A stretch of 64,000 bases of DNA from Thioclava sp. ES.031 (lineage in GTDB: Bacteria; Pseudomonadota; Alphaproteobacteria; Rhodobacterales; Rhodobacteraceae), in contig NZ_PDJO01000001.1 in the NCBI RefSeq assembly GCF_002563775.1, positions 1,312,001-1,376,000 of the forward strand, written 5' to 3'. The first letter of the stretch is position 1; the number at the start of each line of letters is the position of its first letter. Shown piece after piece: positions 1 to 8,248 of this stretch. Both the position numbers and the translations under genes were made by a program. The notes beneath the pieces are model-generated. The model had not been told where the DNA came from. It made no database searches and was given only the letters and a program-made list of their open reading frames with translations.

Positions 1-94
1 ATTGGGGTGGGGGTGGGTTAACTTGCGCCTGCAGGCCTTGTCCCTGCGTCGCCAAGACGCTGCCACTGACAAAGAGAAAGGGCGCGGAGTACAT

Positions 95-111
95 AAGCCC
101 CTTACCAGATG
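95..111. repeat. Left arm of inverted repeat flanking cspA
   Basis: This 17-bp segment is the reverse complement, with 16 of 17 bases matching, of 670-686. The two arms bracket the cold-shock gene and its terminators. The outer flanks also share a GGAGTAC word near each arm. The arms are too far apart to be a simple hairpin and may be remnants of a mobile or recombination unit. Positions 1-319 otherwise show no gene that I can support. Confidence 0.5.
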
Positions 112-319
112 CGTGGCTGCTCGCGCATTGTCCTCGGATCATGCTTCAAGGGACGATTTGCGATAGACAGACTGCCTGCGATCTGTCAGAGAGATTGAGC
201 TACGTTACCTCTATCGGTCTTCTGCTTTCCCTACCGGACTTCAGCGAACTCGATCCTGGCCGACTGCGCCACGCTGTTGCACTTCCGCGAACAGGTTGAA
301 AACTAAAGGAGATCTCACG

Positions 320-526
320 ATGGCCAACGGCACCGTGAAATGGTTCAACACCACCAAAGGCTTCGGTTTCATTGCGCCCGATTCGGGCGGTAAGGACGTC
401 TTTTTGCACATTTCTGCCGTCGAGCGCGCAGGCCTCACCTCGGTGAGCGACGACCAGAAAGTGACCTATGACGTCGAATCCGGTCGCGACGGGCGGGAAT
501 CGGCGGCGAACCTTCAGCTTGCCTGA
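320..526 (+). CDS. cspA: Cold-shock domain protein (CspA family)
   Basis: The 68-aa product is a single cold-shock domain that binds single-stranded RNA and DNA, and in this family it acts as an RNA chaperone in the cytoplasm. The RNP1 motif (KGFGFI) and the RNP2 motif (VFLHI) are both intact, and the length is normal for the family. The ATG at 320 was preferred over an in-frame upstream start at 296 because it follows a strong AAAGGAGA site by a normal distance and gives the typical MANGTVKWFN start. Two strong terminator hairpins follow the stop, so the gene is probably monocistronic. Its regulation (cold or growth phase) cannot be read from the sequence. Confidence 0.95.
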   Translation: MANGTVKWFNTTKGFGFIAPDSGGKDVFLHISAVERAGLTSVSDDQKVTYDVESGRDGRESAANLQLA

Positions 527-549
527 ACGGTCAATCCGGATTTGGAACG

Positions 550-572
550 GGGCGCCTTCGGGCGCCCTTTTT
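550..572 (+). terminator. Intrinsic terminator of cspA
   Basis: A 7-bp GC-rich stem (GGGCGCC/GGCGCCC) closes a TTCG tetraloop and is followed directly by a run of T. It lies 23 bases after the cspA stop codon. Confidence 0.9.
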
Positions 573-590
573 CGTTGAGCCGAAATTGAC

Positions 591-622
591 AATGCCCTCG
601 CAGAAATCTGCGAGGGCATTTT
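591..622. terminator. Second, bidirectional terminator hairpin
   Basis: A perfect 14-bp stem (AATGCCCTCGCAGA and its complement) has a 2-base spacer. It starts with AA and ends with TTTT, so it could end transcripts from either side. It backs up the cspA terminator and may insulate the accessory region that follows. Confidence 0.8.
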
Positions 623-669
623 GCTTCCGAAAGGCTGCCGCACAGTGTGGCTACGTTGTTTCTACAACA

Positions 670-686
670 CATCTGGTAAAGGGCTT
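670..686. repeat. Right arm of inverted repeat flanking cspA
   Basis: Partner of 95-111 (16 of 17 bases complementary). It lies between the cspA terminators and the end of the mobilisation gene pair. Confidence 0.5.
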
Positions 687-737
687 GCGGAGTACACCGC
701 GCCCACTTCCTGTTCGTGTTGGATGATTTAAGCCCCG

Positions 738-1253
738 TCAGTCTCCGCTGGCGTTGCCCGATTTCCCGGGCGCAACGCTTGCGGCGCCTTCGTGGCCACG
801 GGTGGCGCCAGCCTTCTCGATCCGCTGCGCGATCTCGTCGCGCACGACATCCGGGCAGTCGGGATGATTTGCGATCCGCTTGGCGTTGGCGAGCGTGGCG
901 GCTTCGCTGAACATGCGGAAGAACTCGACTGCCTTGGGGGTACCCGCCAGCTGGGCCAAGACGCTCTCGACGCTTGCGAAGAGCGCTTTGTTCGCGCGGT
1001 CATTTTCGCGGTGTTGATCAAGAGCGATCTGCGCCGTGAGGTTTTCCGCGCGGGCTTTCATTTGCCGTTGGCGGTCGGTCATGCGGTTCCAGTCGATGAC
1101 GGGATGCCGGTGTTTCTGTACCATGTAGTCTAATCCTTTTCTGGCGGCGTCTGCCCCACGCCTGTCGCGGGGCTTCTCGGACGCTGATGATGAGGTGGGT
1201 TCATCGCGCTGAGCGCGGAAATCGAATTCGCGAACTTTTTCATGTTTTCTCAT
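738..1253 (-). CDS. Hypothetical protein downstream of and coupled to the relaxase gene
   Basis: The 171-aa product is charged and largely helical in appearance, with many Arg, Lys, Glu and Ala residues. I see no enzyme motif. The start is placed at the ATG at 1253, which lies inside the last codons of the relaxase gene and overlaps it by 14 bases. That arrangement suggests translational coupling. A longer in-frame version reaching 1310 would overlap the relaxase much more deeply and is less likely. From position and coupling it could be an auxiliary mobilisation protein, but this is inference only. Confidence 0.6.
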   Translation of the reverse strand: MRKHEKVREFDFRAQRDEPTSSSASEKPRDRRGADAARKGLDYMVQKHRHPVIDWNRMTDRQRQMKARAENLTAQIALDQHRENDRANKALFASVESVLAQLAGTPKAVEFFRMFSEAATLANAKRIANHPDCPDVVRDEIAQRIEKAGATRGHEGAASVAPGKSGNASGD

Positions 1254-2529
1254 CCGGGCCCCGATCGGTGTTGTCGAACCGGTCGCGCGTCGAACGGCGC
1301 CGAAGCGCATTCAGCGGCAACGAAAGCGATCTGCGCGCTTGAGCGAGACGCTGCCGGGCTTTGTCGGGCAGCGTTTTCGCGATCTCGAGAAGCGCTGCGT
1401 CCGCCGTCTTGATCTGGGTGAACTCATCATCGAGTTCGGCGCGTGCTTCTTTGCGTGCTCGTTGTCGGAGAACCTCCAAAGCGCGTCCGAAAAGCGCCCG
1501 CACCGGCGATGGCGTATCGGCTTGAGCGACCTGTGACGCCGTCTCGTTCAAATCGGACACGATATCCACGTGGCCATCGGCCACCGCAGCCGCGACTTCG
1601 AGCACGGACTGAGCCTCTCGCTGCCGCTGCGTGACGGTACGCTCTTGATCTGCGAGCGCCGATTTTTCGGCAGCGAGGGTTTTCTCGGACAGCTTCACCG
1701 CCTTGTCGCGAGTGGCGAGTTCAATCTCCTGGCTCTCGCGCCATTTCCGTGGGCTGACGTGTTCGCGATGCTTCGGCAACGCGATCTCGGTTCCAGAATC
1801 GGTCACCCCTTTCGCGCGCGCTTCGCGGACTTTCCTGTTGTGCTTGAGAGCCTCCCTCAGGGCTTGCTTGCGACGCTCGCCGCGCTGGAGCCCGATCTCT
1901 GCGAACCATGCGCCGACGCTATCTTGCGCTTTCTCATAGCTACGGATCAGCGGATGGACCGCCGGCTGCAGCATGCGCCGACCATCCTTGGTTACGGCAC
2001 GAGGAACGATCACGGCGTGGATATGATATGCTGTTTCGTCGAGATCAGCGCGTGCATGAACGCAGTCATCGCCGAAGTTGTTCAAGAGCCACTGCTTGGC
2101 TCGCGTCTCGAATTGCATTTCTCGCGTCGGGCCGCTCTCCCCGAAAAACTCGGTGAGATCTTTGTCGAACCACTCTTTGTTTACAGTCAGAATGATCTCG
2201 CGCAGCGGACCATGCCGGGTTGCGCGCCAGGGATCGCGCGGCCCGCGGAAAAGCGCATTCTTAAGCTCCGTCTTCCGACGCCGGCGGCGCAACTTCTCCA
2301 GTTCGAGGAGATGGTTCGCGTGGCGCATGTCTTGAATCTCGTCCCACGCATCCTGCGCCCAGGTTTCCGAGCCGAGTAACCGCCTGTTCGGGCTCTTGGG
2401 ACTTTGTTCGCAATGGCCGTGATCACCCCCGCTGCGCATCCGGTGCTTCTCGTAACCGGCAAGATTGCGGGGGTGCATGCCTTGCATGCGCATGACGATT
2501 GGGTAGTGGGTTTTCGTTGCTGATGACAT
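1240..2529 (-). CDS. MobV/Mob_Pre-type plasmid mobilisation relaxase
   Basis: The 429-aa product carries the signature of MobV (Mob_Pre) relaxases: H158, then D164-E165, then H169-x-H171, within a HARADLDETAYHIHAVIVP context. In this family the histidines bind the metal used for nicking at oriT. The C-terminal half, from about residue 240, is rich in charged heptads and looks like a coiled coil, as is common in MobV proteins. A GGAG sequence precedes the ATG at 2529. The downstream gene overlaps its end. No oriT could be assigned with confidence in the roughly 270 bases upstream, and the IS66 insertion at 2809 lies close to where one would be expected. The gene marks this region as mobilisable DNA. 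Confidence 0.85.
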   Translation of the reverse strand: MSSATKTHYPIVMRMQGMHPRNLAGYEKHRMRSGGDHGHCEQSPKSPNRRLLGSETWAQDAWDEIQDMRHANHLLELEKLRRRRRKTELKNALFRGPRDPWRATRHGPLREIILTVNKEWFDKDLTEFFGESGPTREMQFETRAKQWLLNNFGDDCVHARADLDETAYHIHAVIVPRAVTKDGRRMLQPAVHPLIRSYEKAQDSVGAWFAEIGLQRGERRKQALREALKHNRKVREARAKGVTDSGTEIALPKHREHVSPRKWRESQEIELATRDKAVKLSEKTLAAEKSALADQERTVTQRQREAQSVLEVAAAVADGHVDIVSDLNETASQVAQADTPSPVRALFGRALEVLRQRARKEARAELDDEFTQIKTADAALLEIAKTLPDKARQRLAQARRSLSLPLNALRRRSTRDRFDNTDRGPDEKT

Positions 2530-2800
2530 GGTCGATCTCCGTGTTTGTGAGATCGAGGTGGGTTCATGTCATCTGGCGCAAAAATCGCTGTGAATTTCCC
2601 CCGGTATCTGCCCGGGAGGTGCGTGCTAGGAGTGTGTCGGGGACGGCTAGGCGACTACGAGAGGCTCGGTCACAAAGGGCGGGTAGCCAACGTTCGCCGC
2701 GAATTGCGCCAAGAGCTGCTGTGATGGACTGAGCAGGCGTTCTCTGGCTCCAGCGCATATTCCCGGACATTACTATGCCTATCCAGGGGACGTATGCGCC

Positions 2801-2808
2801 GCCACAAG
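2801..2808. repeat. 8-bp target-site duplication, left copy (GCCACAAG)
   Basis: GCCACAAG here is repeated exactly at 5963-5970, immediately outside the two inverted repeats. IS66-family elements duplicate 8 bp on insertion. Confidence 0.95.
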
Positions 2809-2829
2809 GTAACCATCCGGCGTGGACCG
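2809..2829 (+). repeat. IS66 terminal inverted repeat, tnpC-distal end
   Basis: Starts GTAAC and matches the reverse complement of the other end at 16 of 21 positions: GTAA, TCCGG, one G and GGACCG are shared. Confidence 0.9.
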
Positions 2830-2845
2830 CACATGGGAGCAATTC

Positions 2846-3448
2846 TCAGGTCGTGCCCTTGGGGGCTTTGGGTTTGCGAGCCCGCGGGGCCCATTTCTTG
2901 GCAAGCCGGTTGAAGCGTTCAAGGATGCTGTCGATCCCGGCATCTTCGGCGTCGAAGTCCCCACCGGACCAGTGGAGCATGTCCTCGTGTTGCTCGTGAT
3001 CGGGATCGGCGAGGGCTTCGAGGAACTCCTCGTAGCCCCAGGCACCGCCGACGTCCTCGGGTGGACAGGCACCGGTCGCCTTGAGAAGCCGTGGGTAGAT
3101 CATGCCGGGGATGGCCTCGTAGACCCGCTCGATACGGATGCTGTGGTCCCAGTCATCGCCGAAGTCATAGATATACTGGATCGTCCTGGCGCCGGTGTCC
3201 TCGAGCACCTTTTCCAACGTCGTCTTCTTCGCGTCCATGGGGCCGTCGTAGAACCCGTCCGGGTCGGGCACGCCCCAACCGGCATCACCGGCGCGGAACT
3301 CGTAGAGGTGGGTATCTGTCCAGCCCATGGCAGCCTGTATGACCGCATGCAGCCGGTCGAGCCTGATCTTCAGCGGCACCTCGATATGGCGCATCGGCTG
3401 CGGGTCGACGTCGTTCAGGATGATCCGGAGGCGGGCGATCAGGGTCAT
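2846..3448 (-). CDS. Plasmid pRiA4b ORF-3 family protein, IS66 passenger
   Basis: The 200-aa product resembles the pRiA4b ORF-3 family. It shows the family-typical blocks RLHAVIQAAMGWTDTHLYEF near residue 32, YIYDFGDDWDHSI near 93, and a CPPEDVGGAWGYEEFL block near 128. The biochemical function of this family is not established. The start codon overlaps the tnpC stop as ATGA, so translation is probably coupled to the transposase. The gene ends 37 bases inside the left inverted repeat and is therefore physically part of the IS66 element and would move with it. Base composition matches the transposase genes. Confidence 0.85.
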   Translation of the reverse strand: MTLIARLRIILNDVDPQPMRHIEVPLKIRLDRLHAVIQAAMGWTDTHLYEFRAGDAGWGVPDPDGFYDGPMDAKKTTLEKVLEDTGARTIQYIYDFGDDWDHSIRIERVYEAIPGMIYPRLLKATGACPPEDVGGAWGYEEFLEALADPDHEQHEDMLHWSGGDFDAEDAGIDSILERFNRLAKKWAPRARKPKAPKGTT

Positions 3449-5076
3449 GCGGCTATCCTTTGCTCAGCCCGGGCCCAGTTCCAGGGCAACAGATCCGGCA
3501 CCCGGGAGGCGGTCGTGCCAGGCAACCGGACGAGGACATCGGCGAGCCAGGCCTGAGGGTCGACATCGTTCATCTTGGCGGTAACGATCAGGGAATACAT
3601 GAAGGCGGCGCGGTCCCCGCCGCGCTCGGAGCCAGCGAAGAGCCAGGACTTGCGGCCAAGGGCGATGCCGCGCAGCGCCCGCTCCGCGGCATTGTTCGTC
3701 AGGCAGATCCTGCCGTCCTCGAGGAACCCGGTAAAGGCTGGCCAGCGCTCCGCCTTGAACATGTAGTCGATCGCCTTGGCGACCGGGTTGTGCTTCGACA
3801 GCCGGTCGCGCTCGGCACGCAGCCAGTCATGAAGCTCCTCGACCAGAGGCCGGGACAGCTGGTGCCTGGCCGCCTGCCGTTTTGCAGCCGTCAGCCCGTT
3901 GATTCCGCGCTCGATGTCGAAGATCGCGTCGATACGGGCCACGGCCTCCAGCGCGACGGGGGAGATATCATGGGCCGGCTTGCCCTTCCGGGCGTTCCCC
4001 TTGATGTCGGCGAGCTCGAAGAACTTGCGCCGGGCGTGGCTCCAGCATAGCGCAGACTCGACCGGCCCCGGGTCACGGTCGGCGCGGTAGAGGTCGTTGT
4101 AGCCCCCATAGGCATCGGCTTGCAGGATACCCTGCCATCCGGCGAGATGCCGGTTCGGGTTGGTCATTCCTCGGTCGCGGGAGAACTGGAACAGCGCGGC
4201 AGGTGGAGCCCCGCCGCCGAAGGGTCGGTCATCCCTGACATAGGTCCAGAGCCGGGCGGTTTTTGTCCCGCCCTTCGCCAACAGCGGCACTGTCGTATCG
4301 TCGCCATGCAAGCGGTCGCCATCCAGAACATGGGCACCGATCAACGCATGGATCGGCTCCAGCGCGGCGGCGCAGGCGCCAACCTGGTCGGCGAGGGTCG
4401 ACAGGCTGAGATCGACGCCTTCCCGGGCATAGCGTTCGGCCTGGCGATTGAGCGGCTGATGCTGTCCAAACTTCTCAAAGAGGATCGTCGCCAGCAGGTT
4501 CGGGCCAGCCCATCCGCGCGGCGTGGCGTGGAAGGGCGCCGGCGGTTGGCTGATCTTCTCGCAGGTCCGGCAGGTGAACTTCTCGCGGACGGTCTGGATC
4601 ACCTTCCACTGCCGCGGGATCACCTCCAACGTCTCGGTGACGTCTTCCCCCATCTTCACGATGCGATCCGAGCCGCAGCAGGAACAGGCCGTGGGCGCCG
4701 CGATCACCACGCGCTCGCGCGGCAGATGCTCCGGGAAAGGCTTGCGCGCCGGGCGGCGACGTTTGAGCCCCGCGACGATCGTGGTCTTCGCCAGCTTCTC
4801 GGCGGCAATCTCGTCTTCGGTGGCCGCGGCTTCGAGTTCCTCGAGCTGCAATTCCATCTGGTCGATCAGTCGGGCGCGGCGTTCCGAGCTGTGGCCGTAT
4901 TGCTCGCGTCGGAGCTTGGCGATCTCGAGCCGGAGATGCTTGATCATCGCCTCGGAGGTCGAGACCACCGCCCGGGTCTGCGCCAGCTCGCTCTCGGCGG
5001 CCTCGGCACGGGCCTCGGAGGCCGCGAGCGCGGCGCGCAATCTGGCAATCTCGGAAGCGTTGTTCGACATGGCCAA
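3445..5076 (-). CDS. tnpC: IS66 family transposase TnpC
   Basis: The 543-aa product is the catalytic DDE-type transposase of IS66. The N-terminus is a leucine-zipper-like coiled coil (about residues 5-80). A zinc-finger block follows with CSCC near residue 133 and CRTC near 170, and then the large catalytic domain. An IS66 C-terminal motif with RALRGIALGRKSWLFAGSER lies near residue 465. The length is normal for the family and I see no frameshift. The in-frame ATG two codons downstream (5070) is an equally possible start. It follows tnpB at a short distance and overlaps the passenger gene by four bases. Confidence 0.97.
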   Translation of the reverse strand: MAMSNNASEIARLRAALAASEARAEAAESELAQTRAVVSTSEAMIKHLRLEIAKLRREQYGHSSERRARLIDQMELQLEELEAAATEDEIAAEKLAKTTIVAGLKRRRPARKPFPEHLPRERVVIAAPTACSCCGSDRIVKMGEDVTETLEVIPRQWKVIQTVREKFTCRTCEKISQPPAPFHATPRGWAGPNLLATILFEKFGQHQPLNRQAERYAREGVDLSLSTLADQVGACAAALEPIHALIGAHVLDGDRLHGDDTTVPLLAKGGTKTARLWTYVRDDRPFGGGAPPAALFQFSRDRGMTNPNRHLAGWQGILQADAYGGYNDLYRADRDPGPVESALCWSHARRKFFELADIKGNARKGKPAHDISPVALEAVARIDAIFDIERGINGLTAAKRQAARHQLSRPLVEELHDWLRAERDRLSKHNPVAKAIDYMFKAERWPAFTGFLEDGRICLTNNAAERALRGIALGRKSWLFAGSERGGDRAAFMYSLIVTAKMNDVDPQAWLADVLVRLPGTTASRVPDLLPWNWARAEQRIAA

Positions 5077-5130
5077 GACCTACCATGCCGGCATCGGAAA
5101 GCCCATGCAAATAAGGTCGATGAGGCCAAT

Positions 5131-5481
5131 TTATCCCGCCTTTGCAGGGCGTTGGGTCCAGCGTGGATTGCGCCAGTCGATCCCCTCCAGAAGATAACCG
5201 AGCTGGGCCGCGGAGATCTGCACCGCCTCGCCGCTTCCACTGGTCGGCCAGATGAACTTCCCCGCCTCCAGCCGCTTCGTATAGAGCGACATGCCCACCC
5301 CGTCGTGCCAGAGAAGCTTGACCAGCTCGCCCTTGCGCCCGCGAAAGCAGAAGATCTCGCCGGCATGGGGATCGCGCCCCAGACCCTGCTGCACCGTCAA
5401 CGCCAAGGTGTTCATACCGCGCCGCATGTCAGTCACTCCGCCCGCGATCCAGACGCGCACCCCCGCCGGGAACGCGATCAT
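5131..5481 (-). CDS. tnpB: IS66 accessory protein TnpB
   Basis: The 116-aa product is a standard IS66 TnpB (Orf2), recognised from the VWIAGGVTDMRRGMNTLA block and the FCFRGRKGELVKLLWHDG block. TnpB is needed for transposition in IS66 elements although its precise role is unclear. Its start codon overlaps the end of tnpA by four bases (ATGA), which is usual for this family and suggests translational coupling. Confidence 0.97.
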   Translation of the reverse strand: MIAFPAGVRVWIAGGVTDMRRGMNTLALTVQQGLGRDPHAGEIFCFRGRKGELVKLLWHDGVGMSLYTKRLEAGKFIWPTSGSGEAVQISAAQLGYLLEGIDWRNPRWTQRPAKAG

Positions 5482-5903
5482 GACGGATCCAGGGCTTGCA
5501 CGAGGCGCGCCAGCACCATCGGGTCAATCGTGGCCGCCACAGACAGGCGACGGCCATTCGCGAGGGTAATATCTGCCATCAGGACCTCGGCTGTCTCTGG
5601 CGTCGGAACCGGTGCAAACGGTCCGCCTTGATCCTCCGCTTCTTCAGGAGCGGCGATGGCCAACGGTGTGAACTGCGGTCGTGCATCGCCGCTCGTCAGC
5701 CTGCCTTCGCGGTATTGGCGACGCCAGCGCACCAGCAGGGTGCGGCCAATATCATGACGCCGGGCTGTCTCGGCGACACGCCCTCTACCGCCAAAGCTTT
5801 CTTCAACGATGCGCACCTTCTCTTCATCCGTCCAACGCCGACGGCGCCCGGTATCGGTGACAGAAAGGATCTCAATTTCGGGTCTGTATCTATGGTCGGA
5901 CAT
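5478..5903 (-). CDS. tnpA: IS66 transposase subunit TnpA (helix-turn-helix)
   Basis: The 141-aa product has an IS3/IS66-type helix-turn-helix near residues 22-62 (RRRWTDEEKVRIVEESF, then VAETARRHDIGRTLLVRWRRQY). In IS66 this protein is thought to recognise the ends. It is the first gene of the element, starts 59 bases inside the right inverted repeat, and is coupled to tnpB. No disruption is visible. Confidence 0.95.
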   Translation of the reverse strand: MSDHRYRPEIEILSVTDTGRRRRWTDEEKVRIVEESFGGRGRVAETARRHDIGRTLLVRWRRQYREGRLTSGDARPQFTPLAIAAPEEAEDQGGPFAPVPTPETAEVLMADITLANGRRLSVAATIDPMVLARLVQALDPS

Positions 5904-5941
5904 AGCTCCGGACCTACGCCGCCAGCCTCAAGTCCGAAAGA

Positions 5942-5962
5942 CGGTCCTCCCCGGAGCCTTAC
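5942..5962 (-). repeat. IS66 terminal inverted repeat, tnpA-proximal end
   Basis: Read on the minus strand it begins GTAAGGCTCCGGGG and pairs with the repeat at 2809-2829. Confidence 0.9.
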
Positions 5963-5970
5963 GCCACAAG
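5963..5970. repeat. 8-bp target-site duplication, right copy (GCCACAAG)
   Basis: Exact copy of 2801-2808. Positions 5971-6189, between here and the kinase stop codon, hold no gene I can support. Confidence 0.95.
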
Positions 5971-6189
5971 CGCTTCCGTCATGCCTGCGAAGGGCGGCGT
6001 TCTGCACCACGGTTCCCCATGCAGAACCCGAACCAAAATTTCGGCGCTGGAATGAGCTCCTGAATGCGTTTCCACGGGTATTGGTTCGCGACTTTCCGTC
6101 GCCGACCGTGTTTCCGGCGCGGTTGCGCCGAACTTGTCCGGATAAATGAACTCGTCATCCTTACGAACGGGTCTGGAAATCTAAGGTTC

Positions 6190-7593
6190 TTACTGGTCTG
6201 CGACCTGCTCGCGCGCCGGCGCGGAAATCGGACTCTCTATGGGTAGCTCGAGGCTGTACCGGACGCCCGTCGAGATGAAGCTCAGCTCAGACTGAGCACC
6301 GGCTTCCATCGCAACCAGGTCCTGCAACAGACGGGAGCCGAAACCTTTTCTCGACGGGGCCTCCACGGCCGGACCGCCCATCTCCGACCAGACTATCTGG
6401 AGACGGACAGAGCCGTTCTCGCTTGCGCGGGTCCAGCTAAGGTCGACATGGCCTTCAGCACATGAGAGTGCTCCATACTTGACCGCGTTTGTGGTCAACT
6501 CGTGCAAGGCCAGTCCGACGATCCGTGCATAGCGCTCTGGCACGCGGGAAGCAGGGCCTGAAATCCGGAGGCTGTCCTGGCTGTCGAGGGAATAGGGCCT
6601 CAACACCGCCTCGACGAGTTCTCGCAGGTCGGCACTCTTCGAAGGTCCATAAGCGGAAATCCCGACCGTCGCCGCCAGTGCTCGCAGCCGTCCTTGGAGG
6701 GTGGCCTTGTAGGCGATTGCGTCCCCGGTAGCGCTGGTTTGCGATACCAGAGAATTTACGAGGGCAAGCAAGTTCTTGATCCGGTGGTTGAGTTCTCGGA
6801 TGGCCAGTTTCTGGAACTCTTCTTCCCTCGCCTGTTCGGTCACATCGCGAACCAGCCCAGTGCCTCTCACGCCCTCTGGCGTCTTATGCAAGATGCCAGT
6901 GCCGTGCACGCGGATCACCTTCCCGTCCGGGTGAAGAACACGGTAGACGACGTCAAAGGCGCGGTCGCTCTCGACACAGGTTTCAAGTTCGCTGCGCACC
7001 GCACCTCGGTCCTCCGGGTGGATGCGCTGCCGCCAAGCCTCGACCGTTGTCTCGTGAGGTGGCAGTCCCAAGATCTCGCGGCCCCGCGCGTCCCACTCGG
7101 CAATGTCGGCACCCGTGTCCCACGTACCCCATCCCAGCTCGGAGGCATTCGTAGCGAGGGAGAGCGACTCCATCGTCCGCCTCAGTTGTTCCTCGCTCTC
7201 CCTCTGCTCGGTGACATCGGTATTCACACCGACCATGCCGAGGAACTCGCCGTCGTCGGAGAAGCGGGGCTGCGCGACGGTTCTGAGTATCCGGTACACG
7301 CCATCGGACCGGCGGTATCGGGCCTCGACCTGCATCTCGGTTTGGTTCTCTATGGCCGCACGAAACGGCTCGGCCAATTGGGCGACCTCATCGGGATGCA
7401 GTGAACTCGTCCAGTCGAAATCGGGAATGTCCTCCAGGGCGACGCCCCAGAACTCGCGCTGCATCTTGTTCAGGAAAACGCATTTGCCCTCTGCATCGCC
7501 AAGCCAAAGCATTGCCGGAGCACCCTCGATCACCGTGCGATAAATGTGCGGCGAATTGGCCTCGGCGTGCTTTTCGAATTCCTTCCAGGGCAT
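6190..7593 (-). CDS. HWE-family sensor histidine kinase with two PAS domains
   Basis: The 467-aa product has no membrane segment and is likely a cytoplasmic sensor. Two PAS/PAC units cover about residues 15-130 and 142-255, each ending in a DVTEQ-type PAC tail. The H-box is RELNHRIKNLL with the phosphoacceptor at H270. The N-box is HELTTNAVKYGAL from H364. A W-x-E motif (VWSEMGGP) follows, so this is an HWE kinase rather than a classical HisKA protein. A GFGSRLLQ G-box is present. HWE kinases in alphaproteobacteria often act in light or general stress signalling. No partner response regulator lies nearby, so the output is unknown. The gene sits alone in the accessory region beside the IS66 element. 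Confidence 0.9.
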   Translation of the reverse strand: MPWKEFEKHAEANSPHIYRTVIEGAPAMLWLGDAEGKCVFLNKMQREFWGVALEDIPDFDWTSSLHPDEVAQLAEPFRAAIENQTEMQVEARYRRSDGVYRILRTVAQPRFSDDGEFLGMVGVNTDVTEQRESEEQLRRTMESLSLATNASELGWGTWDTGADIAEWDARGREILGLPPHETTVEAWRQRIHPEDRGAVRSELETCVESDRAFDVVYRVLHPDGKVIRVHGTGILHKTPEGVRGTGLVRDVTEQAREEEFQKLAIRELNHRIKNLLALVNSLVSQTSATGDAIAYKATLQGRLRALAATVGISAYGPSKSADLRELVEAVLRPYSLDSQDSLRISGPASRVPERYARIVGLALHELTTNAVKYGALSCAEGHVDLSWTRASENGSVRLQIVWSEMGGPAVEAPSRKGFGSRLLQDLVAMEAGAQSELSFISTGVRYSLELPIESPISAPAREQVADQ

Positions 7594-7800
7594 GCAAACC
7601 TCCGCGACTGATGCTTGGTGAGTTCGGAATGTATAAGGGAGTTACGGGGCGAAACAAGAAGAAGGCAGGGCCACCGTGGTATTCCGATTCAAATAAAAGC
7701 CCTTTTCCAAACGACTTCACGCAACCGGTGCGCAGGGCCCTCTACTCACTAGACGGGCCGCGCAATCGTCCTTCGGCCGATAGCGCGTCCCGTTCGTTCG

Positions 7801-8054
7801 CTGGGGCGCATCCCCAGACCCGGCGCCGCTGCGCGGCGCATGGGGGAAGCTCCACATCCCCCAAACCCCCAGGGCAGGGATCGTTCGCCACTTTCCCTGC
7901 ACCCTAAGGCGCCCGTCCGGCAGACCGGGGAGACCTTCGCCAATCTCCCCGGACCCTCTCGGCGTCCTTCCGACGGATCGAAGAGGCGCTCGCCACCCTC
8001 TCCGAACTCCCCCGGCGCCTCCGGCGGGTCGAGAGGGATGTCACCCCTCTCGAC
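7801..8054. repeat. Hairpin-dense non-coding segment
   Basis: The stretch 7594-8248 has no gene I trust. Within it is a run of separate inverted repeats: CTGGGG/CCCCAG (7801-7817), GCGCCGC/GCGGCGC (7823-7839), GGGCAGGGA with TCCCTGC-A-CCC (7872-7904), CCGGGGAGA/TCTCCCCGG (7925-7952), shorter GACG-type stems near 7963-7976, and GTCGAGAGGG/CCCTCTCGAC (8028-8054). Such a block could be an origin-like or transfer-related region, or a structured RNA. Nothing in the sequence decides between these. Confidence 0.5.
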
Positions 8055-8248
8055 GCTCTCCCCTGCATCCGCACGTTCTGCCCGCAGGCGAGCGATCAAT
8101 GGGTCGCGGGAGGGCAGGCCTCGGCGCATGTCTTGCTTGCGTGCTGCGTCTTTGACGCACGCAATCAAGCCAAGCCCCGAGGCCGCGTATCGGGGTTCGT
8201 TGGTGAGGTTTCACGCGTCGTTCTTCTTATCAACGACACGAGGCACTC

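Larger units (their letters stand above)
2809..5962 (-). mobile_element. Complete IS66-family insertion sequence with passenger gene
   Basis: The element is 3154 bp long. It carries tnpA, tnpB and tnpC in the standard IS66 order on the minus strand, plus a passenger gene after tnpC. Its ends are imperfect inverted repeats beginning GTAA, and it is flanked by a perfect 8-bp duplication. All open reading frames appear intact, so it may be a recent and possibly active insertion. Confidence 0.95.

Noticed and set aside
2530..2800. oriT next to the relaxase gene
   Set aside because: A CCCGG/CCGGG stem is present near 2600, but nothing matches a known MobV nic region, so no call was made.
7749..8168. 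139-codon minus-strand ORF in the hairpin-dense segment
   Set aside because: Low-complexity Arg/Gly/Pro-rich product running through strong inverted repeats, no ribosome site; more likely non-coding.
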